Below the pieces are notes generated by a model that was given only the letters and a program-made list of their open reading frames with translations, had not been told where the DNA came from and made no database searches. 64,000 nt of DNA from Nectonema munidae (lineage: Eukaryota > Nematomorpha > Nectonematoida > Nectonematidae): assembly GCA_030549495.1 (NCBI GenBank), contig JAUIRK010001033.1, forward strand, positions 1 to 64,000, given 5' to 3'. Position 1 is the stretch's first letter, and every line of letters starts with the position of its first letter. Made by a program: the position numbers and the translations under genes. Of the stretch, positions 58,546 through 64,000 are shown piece by piece.

Positions 58546-60480
58546 CTCAACTAGGCAACACCACACTTACTACAGACTCAACTGAAAAACTTGAAGAATC
58601 TGCACTCCACGTTAACAAATCTATTACAGCTAGTATTCATGCATCAACTCCTACAAACCAAACATCAAAGAGACAGCATGCTCCATTTTGGAACAAAACA
58701 TTAAATTATATAAAAAAAAAAACGCCTGCGTAAAGCATTAAAAAATCGGAGGCAAAACAACTCCCATCAAAACATTCATCAAATGGGCTATCATCAAAAA
58801 ACTTACACACAAAAACACCATGCATCACTCTCAAATTTGTTCTCTAACGATCACACTTTCACTCATATCAATCACCCACTTCTCAATACACTATTGCTGA
58901 CAGATAACATCAATACTGACAACAACATATAAAGAAAGCCTATTACATTTTTCACCCCCATGTTCTTAATATATACAATGCTTGCTTCAAATTAAGGTAC
59001 TTCCCCTCTATTTCTAAAATATGCAAACTAATACTAATTCCTAAACCAAACCGAGATCATAGCCAGATTAATATAATTGTAGACCTATCTCCTTATCCAA
59101 CACTAGATAAAATTATTAAAAAAATTCTAAGAAAACGAATGATTCACTACATACTCAAGCATAACTTAATATACCCTAACCAATTTCCATATCTACCAAA
59201 TAGGGGCACGGAATTGGCTCTGGCCCGTCTTACCCTCTATCTAGAACAAACACTAAAAAATCAATACACCGCGACAACGATCTTCCTAGACATCGAAAAC
59301 GCCTTCAACTCCGCATGGCACTCTGCAATCATCAACAACCTTACTGAAAACAACTACCCTACTTATATCATCAAGTTTATTTCCAATTACCTCCAAGATC
59401 GTATTCTTGTTATATTACATAATAAGTGCAAATACCTGCAGAACATTAACCCTCTCTACTCCACAAGGTGGCAGTCTATCAGACGTTCTTTGGTTAGTTC
59501 TCATAAACCCAATCCTTCATTTCATAAACTCTAACTCACACTTCTCTGATGACATTTTATTCATTTTCTCAGAAACACCTCAATCAAACAACATTAATAA
59601 CACCCTGAACCTCATTAGACAAATTAACCAAATGGCTAACAAGTATAAAATCTCTTTTAACATGGACAAACTCAAAACTCGTACACTTCACACGGAAAAG
59701 AAATATTGCACTACCACTAAAACTGAACGCACTGTTACAACTTGCCCCCGAACCATATATAAAATACTTTGGCATCACACTCCAATCAAATCTGAAATTA
59801 ACAACTCACTTCAAAAACATTCACACTAAACTGTCAAGAAACCTTTTCTCAGTTAAAAAAGCCATCTAATATAAATGGGGTCTCCATCCAAAAATGAGCA
59901 AATTCTTTTACACCTAAATTATACTTCCGGACATTCAATATGTTCTCTAGCTTGGGGAAGTTCCCTCAAATTCCAGAGTTCCCTATTTTATCTAAAAAAA
60001 ACACATCGCCTCTGCTTTCTCACCATCACCAATGCATTCAACACAATCTCTACATCAAAACTTGAGTTTTCACTCACACCTTGCCATAACATCTATATCT
60101 TAAGAAAAATATGATTTACTTAACAACATACCTTCAAGTTTAGCCCAATTCACTACTTCAACGTAACATAATACGATGGTTCAGCTCACATTGCCCATGC
60201 TATGCCTACCTTTTCAAAATTAAAACTACACTCCAACCCTTTTTGCAGATTTGGATGCCCCACATTGAAACTCCTATCCACATCATCCTCCAATACTATT
60301 TCTATCCCATCCCAAAATCATTCATCTCATTTCCACATTTATCAACTCAATAGAACCTACCTTCAACACCTCCCAAAATCTAATCCATTCTCATTAACTA
60401 CTTAGGGGAACATCTTTTCTCAACACAACGTCATAAGTATAACCATTAATATGAACTCTCCTCAATCTACCTTAAATTAA
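58546..60480 (+). mobile_element. Decayed LINE (Jockey/CR1-like) retrotransposon, 5'-truncated
   Basis: Plus-strand frames give the reverse-transcriptase palm: LIYPNQFPYLPNRGTELALARL, ATTIFLDIENAFNSAWHSAI (motif A, catalytic Asp), TPQGGSLSD (motif B, about 59460) and HFSDDILFIF (motif C with SDD in place of ADD, about 59545). The thumb region follows: ILWHHTPIKSEINN, then HPKMSKFFYT around 59890. The endonuclease domain is missing. A frameshift near 59460 and stops make it inactive. Its base composition is noticeably richer in C (AC-rich) than its neighbours. Confidence 0.8.
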
Positions 60481-60599
60481 CTTATCTATTTTACACGTCG
60501 CTCCAATACTACTTTCTATTCCGCCTTTATCCAGGAATTCTCACAAGCATATCAACAACGTTGAAAAGTGCTTAGTTATCTCTTACATACCTACCTTTC

Positions 60600-60650
60600 A
60601 GCTTAACAGTTCAAGGTCAGGGGTTCGATCCCCAAGGCTCCCAACTGAAT
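60600..60650 (+). repeat. tRNA-like B-box sequence
   Basis: GGTCAGGGGTTCGATCCCC at 60615-60633 is a tRNA T-arm: GGGG and CCCC form the stem and TTCGATC the loop. A matching D-arm and anticodon arm were not found upstream. A SINE or tRNA-gene fragment is the likely origin. Confidence 0.45.
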
Positions 60651-60659
60651 TTTCCAAAA

Positions 60660-62080
60660 CAGTGATTAACCATCTTAAGCATAATACGAGCATATAGCCT
60701 TACGGTTGAAAGAGCGTTGATACCTCCAACCAAACAATCCATTTATACCAGACAAGAGAAAAAGAACAGGAAAATAATTGTTATTACTTAGACAGAAATA
60801 GAAAAATATATTAATAATATCTGGGGTTCCGAACATTTTTGTTATTATGTAGCGGAGTGTGTTATATATTTTTATTAAAAACTGATATAGGCAAAAAAAT
60901 TGTTTGGCAGATGAAAGGACAACTTCTTTCGGGAATTTAAACTATAGAAAATTCAAATAGCTAACCAATATAAACTACAATATATAACTAATTAATTTTA
61001 TTAACTAAATAACCAACAAAAATAACAAATTTTCAAATAAAATAGAAAGAACATATTTTTCGTCTACGACATTTGCACATTTAAAGATCAATTTCATGCT
61101 TATATACACACAAGAGGCGTGGCAAAATTTAAAAGTGACAGAGGCTGAAAAAATATTTTTGGGTTCGCGAACCCCTAAGCTAATAATATATTGCTTTTTG
61201 AGAGATAAGTCAAGATTTTCCTTTAGAGCCCGGCCCTTTGTCCCACTTGCTACTTGCTTTCTCTCAGTGCGGAGTTATTAATGTAATAATTTGTTCTTTT
61301 TATACGATCTGAGCTTCTCCAATAATATATCAAGTACAATAAAATATGTTTTTCTTTATTTGTAATATTTCAAGAATAATAAATTTTAAAATTGAAAGTA
61401 TTTGTTATATATTTTTAGTATTGTTATTATATTTGTTGTCTTCTATAATTTAGTAAAAAAACGAACTTTATTCAGATGTATTTCATTTTAAATTTATTGC
61501 AGATAACTTATGCCAGAGCAAATAAAAGCAATAAGTTTCAATTTTTGAAAAAATAATTTTTATATGACATTGATATCAAAATCACTAGAAAAAACTAATG
61601 AGAACTTTTTTAAAAGTCAGAATGAGATAACTTTTACAGATTATTTCAAACAAAAATTAATGAGATAAGTTTGAATAGTCTATAACTTTGATATTGAAAT
61701 AAGTTAATTTTATTATCAGTGAAATTTGATGAGGAAAGATTCAATACTCTAATACGAATACAAGTCAAAATCTCTGATAACCAAAATCTCCGCTATTAAA
61801 TCTACGATAACCAAAATCTTCTCTAACCAAAATCTCCGCTACTAAAATCTTCGCTATCAAAATTATGCCTAATAAACCCCATGTTTTTATATGGATAAAT
61901 TTTTATATTAAAAACCCATGTTTTTCTGAGGTGAAAATTTTAAAAACTCAACATTACTAAAGCAAGATAAACGATTCGAAATGCATAACTCGTTTTTTTA
62001 TACTTCTTTTTTTTATTTATTGATACTGAAAATGTAAAATTTAATAAAATTTGTTTACATTCAGAGATCACAAAAGACTT
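60660..62080. other. AT-rich stretch with one degenerate tandem repeat
   Basis: 61760-61860 is a degenerate array of ACCAAAATCTCCGCTATTAA-type units (4-5 units, 27-30 bp or half of that). No coding signal elsewhere. Confidence 0.5.
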
Positions 62081-62082
62081 AT

Positions 62083-62150
62083 CCTTAGCTCAATTAATAG
62101 AGCTAGAATGATTTTTTACAGGTTTGAATTTTACTTCAAATAAAGGTGCA
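62083..62150 (+). repeat. tRNA-like sequence, probable tRNA relic or SINE
   Basis: CCTTAGCTCAATTAATAGAGC has a D-arm with GCTC/GAGC stem and A-box shape. About 25 nt later AGGTTTGAATTT resembles a B box. The acceptor and T stems do not pair well, so a functional tRNA is unlikely. It lies about 230 bp upstream of the LINE ORF1. Confidence 0.35.
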
Positions 62151-62382
62151 CAGTCTTTTTTTTTTTTTTTTGCGATCTTATCCATCCAAGTTTAACAGGG
62201 CTGTCTTTTGTTATTTTATCTAAACTTTAGTTTAATAAATTTTGTTTATTAATTTTTCTTTTAGTTATTTAACATTAAAATTTATTTTAAAGTTTTATTT
62301 TAGAATTTTAAAAATTTAGGTTTTTTACCTATCTGTGACATTTTTCGTTTTCTTAAGTTTTTCTTAATTTTTCTGTATTTTT

Positions 62383-63501
62383 ATGAGTGACTGGGTTTGT
62401 AATACTTGTTCAAGAGATGTTTCAAAAAATAACTCTCATGATGATTGCTCAGAACACATGCTGCAGTGTTTCATTTGTGACAGTTGGTTCTGTTATTTTT
62501 GTATAGGTTTGCAAAAAGGGTTCAATAAAATTTTCGATAAGTATTTATCCTTTGGTATGAATTATATTTGTTGCGGCTGTAGAAATAGAAAAACTGAAAA
62601 TAAAGATGCTTTTATTTCTAATTCTAGTTCAAATAGTAACATTGGCGATATTCCTCTCGTAACTAAAATAGAAATGTTGATTCAAAAAGTTGAAAAAATA
62701 GAAAAAAAAATCGATTCACCTGTTGAAAATAAAAATGTCCCTCAATCTAAAAAAAAAGTAACGTACGCTGACGTAGTAAATAAGAGAAATAATTACTGTT
62801 TTTTCGTTCCCAAAATTGGTTCTGAGAATTTGGTAGAAAAGTCTTCTGAACTCCTTAAGGATGTTCAGGTTAGCTCTTTCAAACACCTCAAGAAAAAATA
62901 TTGTTTCAAATTTAACGACTCACAAAATATGATGAAAGCTTCTAACAATTTATCAACTGAAAATTTTAAAATTGAATTTGTTAAAAAAGTTTCACCAAAA
63001 GTTAGCTTGAATGTCGATTGTGATGTGAACAATGACGAAGTATTGAATTCCATTTTTTTGAAAAATCCTAATCTTAAAAAGTTAATAGATGAAGGGGAAG
63101 TTTTCAATCTCATTTTCTCCAGAAATTTGAAGACCAATACTCGGAAAATTTTAGTTTTCTCTCTATCTACAAAAGTATACAAATATTTAGCAGATAACGG
63201 GTTTTTTCTATATCTTAATTTTGAAAAGTATAAGTTATACCCTTATATTCTTTTTAAGCAATGTTCTAATTGCTGCCTTTTTGGCCACAAAGCTTCTCAG
63301 TGTAGTAGATCTTCAGTATGTAGATACTGTTCAGGATCTCATAATGGTAATACATGTAATTCTAGTAGTAACTTGAAGTGTACCACTTGTAAACACAATG
63401 GCTTAGAGAGTATAAATCATTCCGCACTTGACTTCAAGTGCCCCTTTGTTCAAAGGGAAATTGAAAAAGTTAAATTGAACACTGCCTATGATGAGTTCTG
63501 A
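62383..63501 (+). CDS. LINE ORF1: PHD-like finger, coiled coil and three CCHC knuckles
   Basis: This is the nucleic-acid-binding ORF1 protein of a Jockey/CR1-type retrotransposon, expected to coat its RNA. The 372 residues start with a cysteine-rich finger of PHD/RING-like spacing (VCNTCSRDV ... MLQCFICDSWFCYFC ... YICCGC, residues 5-64). A Lys/Glu coiled-coil segment follows (about 95-115: IEMLIQKVEKIEKKI). Then come an RRM-like middle region and, at about 300-360, zinc knuckles CSNCCLFGHKASQC, CRYCSGSHNGNTC and CTTCKHN...H...C. The frame is undamaged. It overlaps the ORF2 start by 14 nt. Confidence 0.85.
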   Translation: MSDWVCNTCSRDVSKNNSHDDCSEHMLQCFICDSWFCYFCIGLQKGFNKIFDKYLSFGMNYICCGCRNRKTENKDAFISNSSSNSNIGDIPLVTKIEMLIQKVEKIEKKIDSPVENKNVPQSKKKVTYADVVNKRNNYCFFVPKIGSENLVEKSSELLKDVQVSSFKHLKKKYCFKFNDSQNMMKASNNLSTENFKIEFVKKVSPKVSLNVDCDVNNDEVLNSIFLKNPNLKKLIDEGEVFNLIFSRNLKTNTRKILVFSLSTKVYKYLADNGFFLYLNFEKYKLYPYILFKQCSNCCLFGHKASQCSRSSVCRYCSGSHNGNTCNSSSNLKCTTCKHNGLESINHSALDFKCPFVQREIEKVKLNTAYDEF

Positions 63502-64000
63502 TGATGCTTTTATATCCACTTTAAATTTTAATCCATTGTTCAATCATTCAGAATTATCTCAAATTTTTCCAACAAATTCATTCACTCCTAGTTTAAGGCT
63601 CTTTTCAGATAGCAATCATTCTACAGATATTTGGTTAGCTGACAGGAATCTCATTAATATAGTTAGCTTAAATGTTAGATCTTTGATTTGTAATTTTGAT
63701 ATGGTTGAATTACTGTTCTCCAAATTTTCAAATTATTTCAAACGCGAGATAGACTTTCTTTGCCTTCAAGAGTGTTGGAATTATCACGATATTCCATTCA
63801 AAATTAAAGGTTATAATTTTATCAATTATTTTAGTAATCTTTCTCTTCATAGTGAGCTTGCTTTTTTCATCAATGATAACTATGACTTTGAAGTTACTGA
63901 TAAGGTTGTCTTTCAAAATAATTTTGAACTTTTTGTTATCAAGATATTGATGCCGGGTAAAAAATTTTTAAATATGCACAACATTTATAGATTGCCTAAC
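63488..64000 (+). CDS. LINE ORF2 (partial): start of the endonuclease domain
   Basis: ATG at 63488 opens a frame with no stop for 171 codons to the window edge. After a 50-residue leader it shows the APE-type endonuclease: IVSLNVRSLICNFDM (motif with catalytic-site Asn), IDFLCLQECWNYHD (Glu), GYNFINYF, SELAFFINDNYDF, VIKILMPG and IYRLPN. The overlap with ORF1 in a different phase suggests re-initiation or frameshift-type coupling. The reverse transcriptase would lie beyond 64000. With ORF1 intact, this may be a recently active element. Confidence 0.85.
   Translation, partial: MMSSDDAFISTLNFNPLFNHSELSQIFPTNSFTPSLRLFSDSNHSTDIWLADRNLINIVSLNVRSLICNFDMVELLFSKFSNYFKREIDFLCLQECWNYHDIPFKIKGYNFINYFSNLSLHSELAFFINDNYDFEVTDKVVFQNNFELFVIKILMPGKKFLNMHNIYRLPN

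Noticed and set aside
62083-62150. Functional tRNA gene
   Set aside because: The D-arm is good, but acceptor and T stems do not pair, so it was kept only as a tRNA-like relic.

Overview
This window looks like nuclear DNA of an invertebrate, most likely an arthropod and possibly a copepod-type crustacean. It is strongly AT-rich, genes are split by GT-AG introns, and three conserved metazoan genes sit in a sea of DNA transposons (hAT, Tigger/pogo, piggyBac, MULE), one Ty3/gypsy element, non-LTR retrotransposons and tRNA-derived SINEs. The species is an inference. Nothing prokaryotic or CRISPR-like was seen. No protein-coding host gene was recognised on the plus strand.

Host genes, all on the minus strand. 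(1) 21870 down to 6537: the 3' part of a CtIP/RBBP8 (Sae2/Ctp1 family) DNA-end-resection gene. I assembled five exons from splice sites and reading phase. Two introns are only 54-57 bp; the other two are 3.1 kb and 10.8 kb, and the 10.8 kb one is filled with nested transposons. The 5' exons were not found. (2) 48833-47337: NPRL3, a GATOR1 subunit that restrains TORC1, in a single coding exon. (3) 55637-53400: Axin, the Wnt destruction-complex scaffold, in a single coding exon with RGS domain, GSK3-binding helix, beta-catenin-binding helix and DIX domain.

Region by region. 1-850: minus-strand remnant of a TTF/ZMYM1-type hAT transposase. 950-1280: two exon-like stretches of unknown identity. 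1.6-2.2 kb: Tigger-like remnant. 2.36-5.71 kb: decayed BED-finger hAT. 6.5-21.9 kb: CtIP, whose large intron holds a SINE, a MULE pseudogene split by a 3.0 kb hAT with perfect 8-bp target duplications and a pure (GT)208 tract, and a Tigger pseudogene split by a decayed Ty3/gypsy element. 22.2-22.5 kb: hAT MITE. 23.75-28.11 kb: a Tigger with an intact transposase, itself carrying a nearly intact piggyBac. 29.67-30.58 kb: a patchwork of short exact copies, including 92 bp of the Tigger transposase twice, a palindrome and a 77-bp minisatellite. 31.0-32.8 kb: decayed copy of a widespread uncharacterised repetitive protein family. 33-47 kb: mostly AT-rich intergenic DNA with a SINE, a ZMYM1-like hAT pseudogene, MITE fragments and two purine-rich, GC-richer islands. 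50.2-51.9 kb: LINE and Tigger fragments. 58.5-60.5 kb: decayed LINE. 62.4-64.0 kb: the 5' part of an apparently intact LINE (ORF1 plus the start of ORF2) running off the window.

The three host genes share no pathway (DNA repair, nutrient sensing, Wnt signalling) and nothing suggests co-regulation. The main biology is three events of insertion into older transposons, and how they enlarged one repair gene's introns.
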